Shown here one piece after another: positions 14,012 through 23,648 of a DNA stretch of 47,517 nucleotides. Numbering within the stretch: the first letter of the stretch is position 1; each line of letters begins with the position of its first letter. The notes below the pieces were generated by a model. The model was not told the origin of the DNA. It made no database searches and saw only the letters and a program-made list of their open reading frames with translations. The position numbers were made by a program, and so were the translations under genes. Source of the DNA: a virus; IMG/VR virus record IMGVR_UViG_3300037316_000124, positions 1 through 47,517 of that record; one strand, 5' to 3'.

Positions 14012-14248
14012 TTACTGGGGTGCGGACTGGCTTGCGAGTTCCGCGGCGACGGTGCCGGCGAGACCGGAAAGCTGACCGGCCTCGGCCGCGTTCCCGGGCG
14101 AGGCGATCGTCACCACGGCGGGCGCGACAGTGGCTGCCACTTCGAGGATTTTCAGCAGGACGCCCCAGTTGAATCCGCTCCAGAAGGGATGCGACTGGTG
14201 CGCGAGCGGGATCGCCTGCGGAAGCGGCGGTGCAGTGACGGAGGCCAT
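14012..14248 (-). CDS. Small hydrophobic protein at the end of the tail operon
   Basis: A 78-residue protein with a moderately hydrophobic segment (GVLLKILEVAATVAPAVVTIA) and alanine-rich C-terminus. It is the last gene of the late operon. It could be a membrane protein or a minor structural protein. No family recognised. Confidence 0.5.
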   Translation of the reverse strand: MASVTAPPLPQAIPLAHQSHPFWSGFNWGVLLKILEVAATVAPAVVTIASPGNAAEAGQLSGLAGTVAAELASQSAPQ

Positions 14249-14272
14249 GAATCCACGTTACACCAGTGCCTG

Positions 14273-14416
14273 CTATGTGATCACGAACATTATCGGCTGT
14301 ATGGCAGTTGTATCGAGCACTGCGTAGACGACGGTTTTTGAGATATCCACTCCTTCAGGCGGCGAAGCGACCGCATATTCCGTCGTCTTCGAAACATCGA
14401 CGCCCGTGGCCGGCAA
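14273..14416 (-). CDS. Short repeat-containing phage protein
   Basis: A 47-residue protein starting at TTG 14416, 1 base... directly after the upstream TAA. It holds an imperfect internal repeat: GVDVSKTTEYAVASPPE followed by GVDISKTVVYAVLD. Small proteins with SKxxxYAV units occur near distal tail genes in some phages; the role is unknown. Confidence 0.5.
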   Translation of the reverse strand: MPATGVDVSKTTEYAVASPPEGVDISKTVVYAVLDTTAIQPIMFVIT

Positions 14417-15382
14417 TTAGCTGCTCCTGAGATTGACCTGTAATGCGTTTATTTCCGCTGTCGTGAATGCAATACCGGTAACGGGATTTACCAGCATCAG
14501 CCGTTCATACGTCGCAAATGCCGTCGTAAGCCCCGCCGGCGAGCCCGCATCGACCGATCCGCCCGAATTGATGCCGAGCGCCACGTCCGTTGCGGCAGCG
14601 CCCGCCGTGTTTGCTGCGCGCATGGCTTCCTTCACGGCTTTGATCGCAAACGCGCCCGAGGGAAGATCGGTCAGATTGAACTGTTCGTCCTGCGTTGCCG
14701 TGTTGGTGCTGACCACGGTCGCGTCGTTGACTGTGGTCTCGTTTACATCGGTGAAAGCGCCCGTCCAGTTATCGGTTGTCCCGGCGGCGTTCGGAGCCAG
14801 CGTCACCAGCGAGAACGCGCGCGTATCCTGATCGGCGATAACGACCTCGGAAATAACGGTGCTGGTCGCGCCCGAGTTCCCCGTCTGCGCCGCCTGGTCG
14901 ATATCGGTCATATCCGGAACTGCCGCGTTCCCGCTGAACGCAATAACCGCTGCGCCGTTCCAGAAGACGGTGACGGCAGCACTGGCGCCATAGTTAACGA
15001 CCTCGACGTCGAGCTTGCCGGTTACATTTCCGGCCGCCCACGAATTCAGGGTTTCGGCGGCCAGTTCCGTGGCCGTGGCTGTCACTCCGTAGTATTTGAT
15101 GAGCGCGATTTTAGTGGCACTGGCCGCGGACGAACCGACCCACAGACCCGAATTGGCGCCGGAGTTCATCAGCCCGAACATGCGGACCGACGCGGCGAGA
15201 TTGTTTCCGGAAACCTGCATGCTCATCCACAAAGACGTCAGAGGTCCGAACGCGACCGAGCGCATCGTTCCCGCGGACGCGCTGAGCGAGCAGCGCGCGT
15301 AGCCCGCCCGGAATCCGCTCAGACCGACCAATGGATTCGTCGGGAAATCGATATCCTCGCCGCCGCACCACAGAATCGCCAT
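14417..15382 (-). CDS. Distal tail/structural beta-sandwich protein
   Basis: A 321-residue protein. The first ~180 residues (RCSLSASAGTMRSVAFG, SLWMSMQVSG, ALIKYYGVTATATELA, KLDVEVVNYGASAAVTVFWNG) show the strand pattern of a concanavalin/LamG-like jelly roll seen in phage tail or receptor-binding proteins. The C-terminus (NALQVNLRSS) is short. It follows the tail-tip gene by 2 bases. The call rests on fold pattern and position. Confidence 0.6.
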   Translation of the reverse strand: MAILWCGGEDIDFPTNPLVGLSGFRAGYARCSLSASAGTMRSVAFGPLTSLWMSMQVSGNNLAASVRMFGLMNSGANSGLWVGSSAASATKIALIKYYGVTATATELAAETLNSWAAGNVTGKLDVEVVNYGASAAVTVFWNGAAVIAFSGNAAVPDMTDIDQAAQTGNSGATSTVISEVVIADQDTRAFSLVTLAPNAAGTTDNWTGAFTDVNETTVNDATVVSTNTATQDEQFNLTDLPSGAFAIKAVKEAMRAANTAGAAATDVALGINSGGSVDAGSPAGLTTAFATYERLMLVNPVTGIAFTTAEINALQVNLRSS

Positions 15383-15384
15383 GT

Positions 15385-18300
15385 TTATCTGGCCCCCGCA
15401 AACGTAATCGCCACATCCGCCAGGGTCGCGTCCGCGCTCGATGGCGCGATCACCTGCATCCGGTCGCCCGCCGCGAAAGTCTGCGCCGCCCCGCTTGTCG
15501 TTGTGAATGTCACGACGCCCCCGGTCGATACAACGACTGTCCCGATGGACGAGCCGTTTTGTTTGACCGTGTAAGTCGCTGTTGCCGTCGGGTTAACGCC
15601 CGCCGTGCCATGCGAGCCCCCGAAGTTTCCGGCGAACGAAACCGCGCGGTTGAAAGTCAGGATGAGGACCGTTTGCGCGGCGGCGGGAAGTCCCGTAAGC
15701 GAGCACACTACGTCATAGGGAGAGCCGGTATCAATGGACGGCCCGGTCGCGCCGATGACGCCGACCGATCCGCCTCCGCCGCCTCCGCCGGCCATCTGTT
15801 CCCAGAACGCGAGATAGCTTTCGACCTGAGAGGTATTGATGACCGTGACCGTGTACTGGTAATGGCCGCCCCCCGGCACGCCCGCCTGGTCCATGTAAGG
15901 CTGCGCCGGGACGATCTCCGCCGCCACTTCCTGGACTACGTAATCGCCGTCGATCTGCTGCGACATGGCGATGGCCGTGGGCGCCACGATGGAATAGGAA
16001 AGCCCGGAGAAGCCGCCCGGATTGCGCGAAGTTTCGACGACCGTGCCGCTGTCGAATACCGTAATCGGGAACGGCCCGGTATGGCCCGAAAGGGTCATCG
16101 GCTGGCCGACCATATCCGCCGTGAATAAATCGCCCGATACCCACTGAATCAGGTACGGGCCGCCGATGCCGCCGACGATGGTATTGACCACGCCCGTGAA
16201 GGTGCGCAGCGCCGCGAGATGAATCGTCAGCTGCTGGCCCGGCGCAATACCCGGCTTCCAGGCGATGAACGAGAACGAAACCGGGATGGTCGAATAGGCC
16301 GCCAGGATCGCCTGAACTTGCTGGAGTCCCAGCGTGTTCGATGTATTCGAGGTATCCGAAACAAGCTGCTGATATTTGCCCGTGCCGTTCTCGATGGCCG
16401 AACGCACAGCCACCTGCCCGGTGTCCTCGACCGCGATGACATCCCCCGCAGCGCGCTTGTACTGGATCTGGATATACCAGCCGGAGCCCGATGGCGTGGT
16501 CGGCAGGGAGGCGAGCGAGACTGAAATCTGGCCCGGGTTGTAATAGACGTTCGATGAATTCGAGGAACCGACCGAGGCCACGCCTAACAGCACCGTACCG
16601 CCCGATGTGGAGCCGCCCGTGGTTACCGCGCTCGACCATGACATAGCACTCCCGGTTGCCGTCAGCGCCGCCTTGTAATCCTGCCCCGCGTTCTTGTTTT
16701 TTACTTCGACCGCCGCTCCGCCGGCTATCTCCGCATTCACGAGCGGGTTTTCCCAGGTGGGCCAGGAATAGACATTGCCCACATAAAGCTGGTTCCGGTC
16801 CGCGTTGATCGCAACGCACAGATTGAAGGCGCAGTCGAAGGCCGTGAGACCGAGCAGCACCTGGCCCCATTCGCGATTGTCCAACGCATCGACGAAGGTG
16901 TAGATCGCAGCGCCGAGGCCGCCCGGTTCCGAGACGCCGAGATCCTGCCAGATGATCAGATGGTCCGTCGTCGTGCCGCCGGTATCGTTCCACACCGGCT
17001 GTGTCGATCCGCTGATATCGGTCACAGAGCCGCCGGGCGAATTGCCCACTGTGCATTTCTGGACGTGGTTCGCCGGATCGATAACGATCTGGCCCGTGTA
17101 GTAGGGCGCGTTCGGCTGCCAGTTGTAAATGCTTCCCGACTGCGGGTAAGAGACTGTTACCGTATCGCCCGGAGCCGGTATCCCGCTGAATGTCAGCGTG
17201 GCCGTGTTCTGCGTGTTCTTCGTGAGCCACGCGAAGGTGACGGACTCCACCGCCCGCAGCATAATGAACGTTGCCGGGAGCCCGGTGTACGGGAACAGTT
17301 CCGCGGACTGGCTAAAGGCATCAAGCGAGATTCTGACGGCCTGAAAGTTGCGGTAATCCTGCCGGTTCTGCTGCCAGGTGGCCGAACCATATAAGACCTG
17401 TTCGGCCATCACCGTGTAAGGCGAGGCCAGTACATTGGGCGCATGCAGATAAACGCTCAGTGTCGGTAAGTCGATGCCCCACACGCACTCCGCAAGCTGC
17501 GCAATCTGGTTGAAGAGATCCGATAACCGCTCCCAGTTGCAGGTGAATGTGTTGATGACGAACGGCGCAACGATGGAGCCTCCGACTATCGGCACGCCCT
17601 GCGCCACGGTCGAAAGCAGATCGAGAAAGATATCCTCCGCCGCGGTGTAGAAGTAAGTCCGCGGCGAAACCAGAAGCGCATCGTAGACCTGCTCAAATGA
17701 AACCGCGCTCAGTGTTACTATCCGGTCCCCGAGCGTGCCGAGCCACGAGATCGTCAGTTTATCCACCGTGCCCGCGAAGACGAGCACGGGGCCGGCAGGC
17801 GGCTGATCGTAGAGATAAACCTGCACTCCTTCGGTTGGCATGTACGGATCGCCGGCCGCGATATACATGGGGATTTCCGCCGTGCCCCTCGAACGCAGCG
17901 TCATCGTCCAGGAATGCTTCGACTGTCCGTCTCCGATATGCAGGTAGTTGGTGCGGTCGGTGTAGCCGAGGCCCTGCTCGTTGAGCATCAGCCAGGAGAA
18001 AGCCGGAGTCGTCGGGGAATATTGAAGTTTGAACGCGACGAGCGTGCATCCGAAATGCCAGACAGGAATCGAGACGCCGGATACGATGGCGAAGTTGATT
18101 GCCGCCGGATGCGCCAGCGTCAGGAGGAAATCGAACGAATGAACCGTAAGCAGCGGGCTGCCGCCGTATTCGCGCGGATAGTACGGGATGAACTGCCCGC
18201 CTACAAGGTTGAGCCCCGGCGCGCCAAGCGATCCGGCGAAGCCGTGAAGCTGTTCGAGATCGTAACCGGTCGTGATGTTGGCCGAGGCTTGATTAGGCGT

Positions 18301-18693
18301 GGCAACCGTAGCCGTCCCGTGCGTATCGACCGGCGAGGCATGCAGGATTCCGGCGTATTCGTGGAATGCCACAGCCATCGAATCCCATCCCGACGTTCCG
18401 GTGAAAGCCACGGTGATCGTGTCCGGCGCATAGGTCTGGACGATGTTCGGCGCATACCAGCACTCCCCGACGACCGATGAACCGAAGCTGTCCTGCGTGA
18501 TGCGGGTCCATGCGTTGCCGTCCGAATCGAACATCGATACGGCGCCCGAGGCTCCGGTGTGGAGCTTATAGGCCAGATCGACCACAAGCGTATTGCCCGG
18601 AGCGCAGGGATTCGGGAGCGCAAGCGTGATCGAAGTCAGGAAGCCGCCGAATGCGGCATCCTGTCCCGTCGATGCGCTCTGAACGTAAGCCAT
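15385..18693 (-). CDS. Tail tip/baseplate hub protein (large)
   Basis: A 1102-residue protein directly after the tape measure gene. Residues 1-~160 form a beta domain (GNTLVVDLAYKLHTG, DSDGNAWTRIT, DTITVAFTG) like lectin-like modules of bacterial surface proteins. Residues ~230-480 (HSWTMTLRSRG, VYLYDQPPAGPVLVFAGTVDKL) resemble hub proteins that cap the tail. The C-terminal third has fibronectin-like strands and a GGGGGGG linker. It probably closes the tail and contacts the host. No J-type motif is certain. Confidence 0.75.
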   Translation of the reverse strand: MAYVQSASTGQDAAFGGFLTSITLALPNPCAPGNTLVVDLAYKLHTGASGAVSMFDSDGNAWTRITQDSFGSSVVGECWYAPNIVQTYAPDTITVAFTGTSGWDSMAVAFHEYAGILHASPVDTHGTATVATPNQASANITTGYDLEQLHGFAGSLGAPGLNLVGGQFIPYYPREYGGSPLLTVHSFDFLLTLAHPAAINFAIVSGVSIPVWHFGCTLVAFKLQYSPTTPAFSWLMLNEQGLGYTDRTNYLHIGDGQSKHSWTMTLRSRGTAEIPMYIAAGDPYMPTEGVQVYLYDQPPAGPVLVFAGTVDKLTISWLGTLGDRIVTLSAVSFEQVYDALLVSPRTYFYTAAEDIFLDLLSTVAQGVPIVGGSIVAPFVINTFTCNWERLSDLFNQIAQLAECVWGIDLPTLSVYLHAPNVLASPYTVMAEQVLYGSATWQQNRQDYRNFQAVRISLDAFSQSAELFPYTGLPATFIMLRAVESVTFAWLTKNTQNTATLTFSGIPAPGDTVTVSYPQSGSIYNWQPNAPYYTGQIVIDPANHVQKCTVGNSPGGSVTDISGSTQPVWNDTGGTTTDHLIIWQDLGVSEPGGLGAAIYTFVDALDNREWGQVLLGLTAFDCAFNLCVAINADRNQLYVGNVYSWPTWENPLVNAEIAGGAAVEVKNKNAGQDYKAALTATGSAMSWSSAVTTGGSTSGGTVLLGVASVGSSNSSNVYYNPGQISVSLASLPTTPSGSGWYIQIQYKRAAGDVIAVEDTGQVAVRSAIENGTGKYQQLVSDTSNTSNTLGLQQVQAILAAYSTIPVSFSFIAWKPGIAPGQQLTIHLAALRTFTGVVNTIVGGIGGPYLIQWVSGDLFTADMVGQPMTLSGHTGPFPITVFDSGTVVETSRNPGGFSGLSYSIVAPTAIAMSQQIDGDYVVQEVAAEIVPAQPYMDQAGVPGGGHYQYTVTVINTSQVESYLAFWEQMAGGGGGGGSVGVIGATGPSIDTGSPYDVVCSLTGLPAAAQTVLILTFNRAVSFAGNFGGSHGTAGVNPTATATYTVKQNGSSIGTVVVSTGGVVTFTTTSGAAQTFAAGDRMQVIAPSSADATLADVAITFAGAR

Positions 18694-18696
18694 GCC

Positions 18697-21600
18697 TTAT
18701 CGCGATGCCGGGGAATAACCAGGCCATGTGGACTTCAAAAGCGCCGGGATCTGGCGCACGAGGTCGCGCGCGTTCTGGACCCCGTAAACGTGAAACGTAT
18801 TGTTCATGCTGCTCGTCTGCGAGCTGATCGATGAAGACACGGCAGGCATATCGAGGCCCGCGCCGCCGAATTTGCCCGCCGCGACGATCTGGCCCGCCTG
18901 ATCGGGGATAAACAGTTCCGGCCCCTTTTCCCCGACGATCGAAGCCACGCCGACCGGAGGTCTTCCGCCCGAGGCGAAACCAAACAGACCGGCGAGCCCA
19001 TTCAGGGGCGACAGAGGGCTGGTCGAAACGATATTGACATCGACCGGCTTCGACGATCCGCCGAATCCGAGGATCGATGCCAGGAAGCCGAACATGCCAT
19101 CCTGCGACGCACCGCCGGAGGCGGGGAGGGCCGTGGCTGCCGGCGCCGGAACTCCCGAAGTAACCGGGCCGCCGGTTCCCGACACGGTTCCGTGCAGCGC
19201 CTGTACCGCCGCCGTGGTCCCGTGGATGGCAGTGACTATCTGCCGGTCGCCGATTAACGACATGACGCCCGAGATGACGCCGCCGATGATGCCCCCGGCC
19301 GCCGCGATCAGAGGGCCGACGAGACCCGTTGCCGCGGATGATGCCGCGCCGCCTGCCGCACCGGCCGCGCCGCCAGCCGCGCCTGCTATCCCTCCGCCTG
19401 CTCCTGCCGCCCCGCCGGCTGCGCTCAGCGCCGCCGCCGCCTGCTGCTTGATCAGCAGCCCGTTAAGGATGACGAGCTGCGCGGTGTTGAGCGACACGGC
19501 CGTTGTCTGAGTACTCCCGAACCAGGTGAATATCGCTCCCAGAACGGTATGGGCGGCAATTTCTTTAACGATCTCCCCAATCAATTCCCTGAAGATCGTG
19601 CCGGCCAGCTGCTGGCCGACGTTCTTCAGGGAATCGGTGATCTGCTTGCCGATGTCCATCCCCTGCTTGCCGGAATTGAACAGGCCGCCAGCCACGGCTC
19701 CGCCGATGGCTCCGGGAACCGCTTCGCCCGCCTTGACGAAAGCGGCTTTCAGTTTGTACTCGAGCGTCTGTTTCTGGATCAGTTCAAGGATCTTCGTCTG
19801 GGCGGCAATCTGGGCGTTATCGGATTTGGCCGTCTCTTCGGCAATCTGGTTTACCAGCCGCGCAACTTCTTCTTTGGCCGCAATCTGCTTTTCGGTGCCG
19901 CCCGCAGCCAGCACATCGACCTGAGCCAGCCTTAACTGTTCGTTTAAATCGGTGATCTTTGCCGCGCGTTCGCGGGCGTCGAATGCCGCGAGCTGCTGTG
20001 CATAGGCGACCTGCTGCGCTCCCGTATGAATAACCTGAAGGCCATAAGCCTGTTCTGCCTGGAGCTTCTGTTTTTCGATTGCCGCCGAATCCGCCGGACC
20101 TTTGCCTTTGGCCTGGACTTCGGCGACACGCTGCGCCGCCAGAACCGCATAAGCGCCCGGTGCGTTCTCCTCTTCAAAAGTGTGCTGGGCGTCCTTCCGG
20201 ATTGCCGCGAACGCCTTCTCCCACTCGCGCGTAACCTGTTCAGCCCAACCGCGCTGGGCTTCGACTCCCTTGATCCCGGTATCGCCCTCGGCTTTCGCCA
20301 GATCGGAATCCAGTTTTTGCCGCTCCGCCGCGTACTTCGCATCGGCAGCCTGTTTGAGTCCGGCGATGGTGGTCTGCACCTCGGCAGCAGCAGCAGCAGC
20401 TCTGGTCGGGTCCTGGTCCGCTTCGTACTTTCCGGCGAGTTCGGGGCCGATCCGCTGGCTCAGCAGTTGTATTGCGCGGTCGTGCTGCGCCTTGTCGATG
20501 GCTCCGATCTGTTCGGCTTTCTCTTTCTCTACCCGGACACGCTCTGCAGCCGATGCAACAGCCCGCGTCCCGGCATCCGTATTGGCGTCGATCTCAGCCC
20601 GCCGGACCTGGTGGTCCAGTTCGATCTGAGTGTTCGCAGCCGCCCTTGCCAGTTCCGATGTCTGTTCGTTTTCACGCTCCGCATTGGCAATCCGGGCGAG
20701 CGTATTGGCGGCCTGCTCTTTGGCGTGGAGCTTCGCGGCCACGCCCTGCGCATCGAAAACGGCTTTGGCCGCGCCGATCGGCCCGAAGCCGGAGCCCTCT
20801 TCGGGAAGCACGCCAAGAGGAGCCGCCGCCTTTGGCTGCGATGCGCGGGACACTTCCTCGTAGCTTTTGCCATGACTGGCGGCTTCAATCAGGTTTTTCA
20901 GGGAATCGACACCTGCTTTATTGCTGAACGTGTCTCTGAGAAAATTGCCCGTGGTCTGGGCGAACCGCTCCATAAAACCGATGGCCGGCGCGGAGTTCTC
21001 TCCGATTTCGGCGAACAATTCGTGGAACGTATTTTTGACAACGATCCAGGCGCCGGAAATGGTTCCCGCTCCGGCTGCAGCCGTTCCCTTGAACTTTTCG
21101 AGCGCCACCGTGAGAGCGGCGATGCGGTCTTCTTCCGGAAGAGCTTTGAATACGCCTTTTAATTCCTGTTCGCTCACGCCCAGTGCGCGCGCCAGGTCTT
21201 CGGAAGAGAGCCCGAGCTCCCGCAGCATTCGCGGCATTGCCATGCCCGACAGAGCAAGTCCCGCCATGCGCGCTGAAACAACCTCGATGCTTTCGCCGAG
21301 CGCCCAGGAAGCATTACCCGCCGCCGCCATCGCAGGCACGACCTGATTGATGGAGAAACCCATCGCAATCATGCGCTGCGCGGCGGGAAGAAGCTGCGGG
21401 AATGCCAGCGCCTGCGACGTGGCGAGCGCTTCCATCTGCTCCACGACTTCGTTTGTCTTCTCCGCGCTGCCGGTAAGGGCGGTCAGTGTAACGGTCAGCT
21501 TCTGGACTTCGGCATAGACGCCGAACGCCTCCTTTACCGCTTCAAGCGCGCCTAACGTGATGCCCAGTTCCGTCGCCAGCTCAAACGCTTTTTCGCCGAG

Positions 21601-22011
21601 AGCGGCATAGGCGCTTTTCGCTTCGCCGGCAACTCTGCCGGATTCTTTGGTAGCCGCAGCCAGCGCCATGTTTCGCTGGATGCTGAGCGAGAGTGCGGCA
21701 TTCTCGTTGCCGATAGCCTGAATGAGACGGTCTATATCGGCGCTGAAAGACTTCGTCTGGCCGGCCAGGGCCGCGAACGGCACTGCAGCGGATTGCGCGG
21801 CGGCTCCGGATTCCTTGATCGCCAGGCCGAACTTTTCGACTGCTCCGGATGCGCCTGCGACTGCCGGGGCCATGCCCGCCGTCAGCCCGGTCGCGATCCC
21901 AGCCCCGGCCCTCGTGGCCAGCGCCTGCGCCGCCAGGAAGTCGGCCTGCAGCTTCGAGTAATCCCCGCTGATGATGATGCCGACGCCGCCTATGGTGATG
22001 TCGCTTGCCAT
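18697..22011 (-). CDS. Tape measure protein
   Basis: A 1104-residue protein that sets tail length and is ejected with the DNA. The N-terminus (SDITIGGVGIIISGDYSKLQ) and first ~400 residues are helical with TMP-type MAxMGFS segments. A long coiled coil follows (~430-780, rich in A/E/K/Q). Near ~800-990 there are hydrophobic and Gly/Ala-rich membrane-active segments (GLVGPLIAAAGGIIGGVISG). At about 0.15 nm per residue the tail would be near 165 nm, typical of a siphovirus. It lies between the G/GT and tail-tip genes. Confidence 0.92.
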   Translation of the reverse strand: MASDITIGGVGIIISGDYSKLQADFLAAQALATRAGAGIATGLTAGMAPAVAGASGAVEKFGLAIKESGAAAQSAAVPFAALAGQTKSFSADIDRLIQAIGNENAALSLSIQRNMALAAATKESGRVAGEAKSAYAALGEKAFELATELGITLGALEAVKEAFGVYAEVQKLTVTLTALTGSAEKTNEVVEQMEALATSQALAFPQLLPAAQRMIAMGFSINQVVPAMAAAGNASWALGESIEVVSARMAGLALSGMAMPRMLRELGLSSEDLARALGVSEQELKGVFKALPEEDRIAALTVALEKFKGTAAAGAGTISGAWIVVKNTFHELFAEIGENSAPAIGFMERFAQTTGNFLRDTFSNKAGVDSLKNLIEAASHGKSYEEVSRASQPKAAAPLGVLPEEGSGFGPIGAAKAVFDAQGVAAKLHAKEQAANTLARIANAERENEQTSELARAAANTQIELDHQVRRAEIDANTDAGTRAVASAAERVRVEKEKAEQIGAIDKAQHDRAIQLLSQRIGPELAGKYEADQDPTRAAAAAAEVQTTIAGLKQAADAKYAAERQKLDSDLAKAEGDTGIKGVEAQRGWAEQVTREWEKAFAAIRKDAQHTFEEENAPGAYAVLAAQRVAEVQAKGKGPADSAAIEKQKLQAEQAYGLQVIHTGAQQVAYAQQLAAFDARERAAKITDLNEQLRLAQVDVLAAGGTEKQIAAKEEVARLVNQIAEETAKSDNAQIAAQTKILELIQKQTLEYKLKAAFVKAGEAVPGAIGGAVAGGLFNSGKQGMDIGKQITDSLKNVGQQLAGTIFRELIGEIVKEIAAHTVLGAIFTWFGSTQTTAVSLNTAQLVILNGLLIKQQAAAALSAAGGAAGAGGGIAGAAGGAAGAAGGAASSAATGLVGPLIAAAGGIIGGVISGVMSLIGDRQIVTAIHGTTAAVQALHGTVSGTGGPVTSGVPAPAATALPASGGASQDGMFGFLASILGFGGSSKPVDVNIVSTSPLSPLNGLAGLFGFASGGRPPVGVASIVGEKGPELFIPDQAGQIVAAGKFGGAGLDMPAVSSSISSQTSSMNNTFHVYGVQNARDLVRQIPALLKSTWPGYSPASR

Positions 22012-22012
22012 A

Positions 22013-22713
22013 TCAGTTCACCGTCTCCTTCGCCCACTCCGGGATCCCGTCCGCCGTGATGCCGGGCTTCATGGCCCCGAGCTTCGCGTTCATCCGCAGC
22101 ACTTCCATCCGCTCCCTGGTCCGGTCGCGCTGCCGCTTCTCCCGGTCGCCTCTGCCGAGCAAATCTTCCGCCGTCCACGGCAGGCCCTTGTTGTCGAAGT
22201 GCGCGTTATAGAGCGTGGCCTGAATCGAAGCGTGCATGTAAGCCATGCGGTCGATGCCGCTCAGCCAGACTTCGCGCAATGCGTGGAACTCCCGCGGAGT
22301 AAGCGACCAGAGAGATTCGGCGCTGAGCGCTAAGCCGTGGACGGAAGTGGCAAAGGCCCAGAGATCGAGCCATCGGCTGCTGTCGTCATGGGCGTCTCCG
22401 GAACCGGCCGCGCCGAGACTGCCAGCTCCGGGTAAGCTTTTTTTACGGCGTCGATCACCGCCTCGATCACGGCCGCTTCGTCGCCCGGCATCATCAGATC
22501 GGCGAAATGGATCGATTTCTCGAAGCCCTCCGATTTCCACTTGCCGTCGGGTGTGAACGCGCCCGCGCACGCCGCCGCGATTTCGACGGCTGTGGCATCG
22601 GCAAGCGTCCTGCCCCAGCGGGTCAGCTGGTACTGCGCGGCATAAGAAAATCTGAGAGTGAATTTACGGCCCGAGACGGTAATCTCCGGCCACTGAATCG
22701 CCTGTGGTGTCAT
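22013..22713 (-). CDS. Tail assembly chaperone GT (product of -1 frameshift)
   Basis: A 233-residue fusion: residues 1-92 of G, then 141 residues read in the -1 frame after A AAA AAA at 22444-22438, beginning SLPGAGSLG and ending WAKETVN. The downstream part has no good start of its own. As in lambda gpG/gpGT, the T part (WLDLWAFATSVHGLAL, then a charged coil EKRQRDRTRERMEVLRM) recruits the tube protein to the tape measure. It ends 1 base before the tape measure start. Confidence 0.88.
22330..22713 (-). CDS. Tail assembly chaperone G (unshifted product)
   Basis: A 127-residue protein (GRKFTLRFSYAAQYQLTRWG, then PGDEAAVIEAVIDAVKK). Most ribosomes finish this frame; a minority slip to make GT. 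It starts 20 bases after the tube gene stop, as expected of a lambda G-like gene. Confidence 0.85.
   Translation of the reverse strand: MTPQAIQWPEITVSGRKFTLRFSYAAQYQLTRWGRTLADATAVEIAAACAGAFTPDGKWKSEGFEKSIHFADLMMPGDEAAVIEAVIDAVKKAYPELAVSARPVPETPMTTAADGSISGPLPLPSTA
22438..22444 (-). promoter_or_regulatory. Programmed -1 frameshift slippery site A AAA AAA
   Basis: In the zero frame the codons are GTA AAA AAA GCT, giving the heptamer A AAA AAA in the correct phase. Slipping back one base joins the G frame to the T frame precisely. The site lies in the 3' part of G, as in most siphoviruses. Confidence 0.9.
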
Positions 22714-22732
22714 AGCTCGTTACCAGCTGGCC

Positions 22733-23203
22733 TCAGACCAGGCTCGGCCCGCCCGTGTTGGCGGTCAGCTCTATGGTCGCGTCGAAAGTGCCCGCCACCT
22801 TGCCCGTGATCTGGAAGCCCGTGACATAAGCCGAGAAGGCGTCGGTCGAGTTGTTGCCGTCGGGATAGATCACCTGCCAGTCGCGCAGCAGCTGATTGAT
22901 CCACAGATAGCGCAGCCCGACGGCCACGGCCCCGCCGCCCGCCTGGTTGCGGTGCGTCGGCTCTTCCATCACCCAGAAGACCTTCAACGTGATTTTGCCA
23001 AAGCTCAGCAGCGTGGGAATCATGCGTTCCCACTTGTCGCCCACATTGGTAATGTCGGTCGTCTTCGATGTCATGGGCAGCGTGAAATCGCTCACGTTGC
23101 AGATGGTGAAAAAGGCATCGGGCGAGGTGCCGGAATTGGAGACCTGCAGCAGCAGCCCTTCCACCGCAATCGCGGCGGCAATACTTGAAGTGGAACCTGG
23201 CAT
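22733..23203 (-). CDS. Major tail tube protein
   Basis: A 156-residue beta-rich protein: GLLLQVSNSGTSPDAFFTI, VSDFTLPMTSKTTDITNVGDKWERMIPTL and FSAYVTGFQITGKVAGTFDATIEL are typical of siphovirus tube subunits that polymerise around the tape measure. A strong AGGGAGG ribosome site precedes the ATG. It lies between the tail terminator and G. Confidence 0.88.
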   Translation of the reverse strand: MPGSTSSIAAAIAVEGLLLQVSNSGTSPDAFFTICNVSDFTLPMTSKTTDITNVGDKWERMIPTLLSFGKITLKVFWVMEEPTHRNQAGGGAVAVGLRYLWINQLLRDWQVIYPDGNNSTDAFSAYVTGFQITGKVAGTFDATIELTANTGGPSLV

Positions 23204-23222
23204 TTTTATTTCCTCCCTGAAA

Positions 23223-23648
23223 TCAAACCGTATCGTTCGAGAAAATCATGGCGTCCAGAATCCGCATGTAAGTCAGCGGCTGCGTGGCGGCCTGCCCCGC
23301 GTCCCGGTCGCCCACCAACTGGCATGGATAAACCGCAAGGCCCGGTATGCCGATGGCATTGAACGTCCCGAGAAAGTTCACGAGCGCCTGCGCCACCGCG
23401 TCCGCGTTCTCGCTCGAGGGGCCCAGCCCGAAGATGGTGAACTGCACGCGCGCCCAGCCGGTCGGCATGCGGCCGGCCATGACGTAGGTGCGCGGGTTAC
23501 TAACAAGCAAGACTTCAACTGCCGGGAATGCGGAGCCCTGACGGAGCTGCACGTCATACCAACGGAACGGCGCGCTGCCGAGCAATGCGGCCAGGCCCGC
23601 ATCGAGTTCCGCGGCGGCGAACAGTTTCGCTTTGAGCGAGGTACTCAC
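23223..23648 (-). CDS. Tail terminator (minor tail U-like) protein
   Basis: A 141-residue protein starting at GTG 23648 (GTGA overlap). LKAKLFAAAELDAGLAALLG, then FRWYDVQLRQGSAFPAVEVLL and RVQFTIFGLGPSSENADAVAQALVNFL fit the gpU/tail-completion fold that caps the tube and joins it to the head. An extension to 23843 is shadow translation. Confidence 0.75.
   Translation of the reverse strand: MSTSLKAKLFAAAELDAGLAALLGSAPFRWYDVQLRQGSAFPAVEVLLVSNPRTYVMAGRMPTGWARVQFTIFGLGPSSENADAVAQALVNFLGTFNAIGIPGLAVYPCQLVGDRDAGQAATQPLTYMRILDAMIFSNDTV

Noticed and set aside
19380-19440. GC-rich short repeats in the tape measure gene
   Set aside because: They encode the Gly/Ala-rich membrane-active segment usual in tape measure proteins.
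20026-21162. A 378-codon plus-strand frame opposite the tape measure gene
   Set aside because: Cys/Arg/Leu-rich composition, no ribosome site and complete overlap with a strong structural gene show it is a shadow of GC-rich coding DNA.
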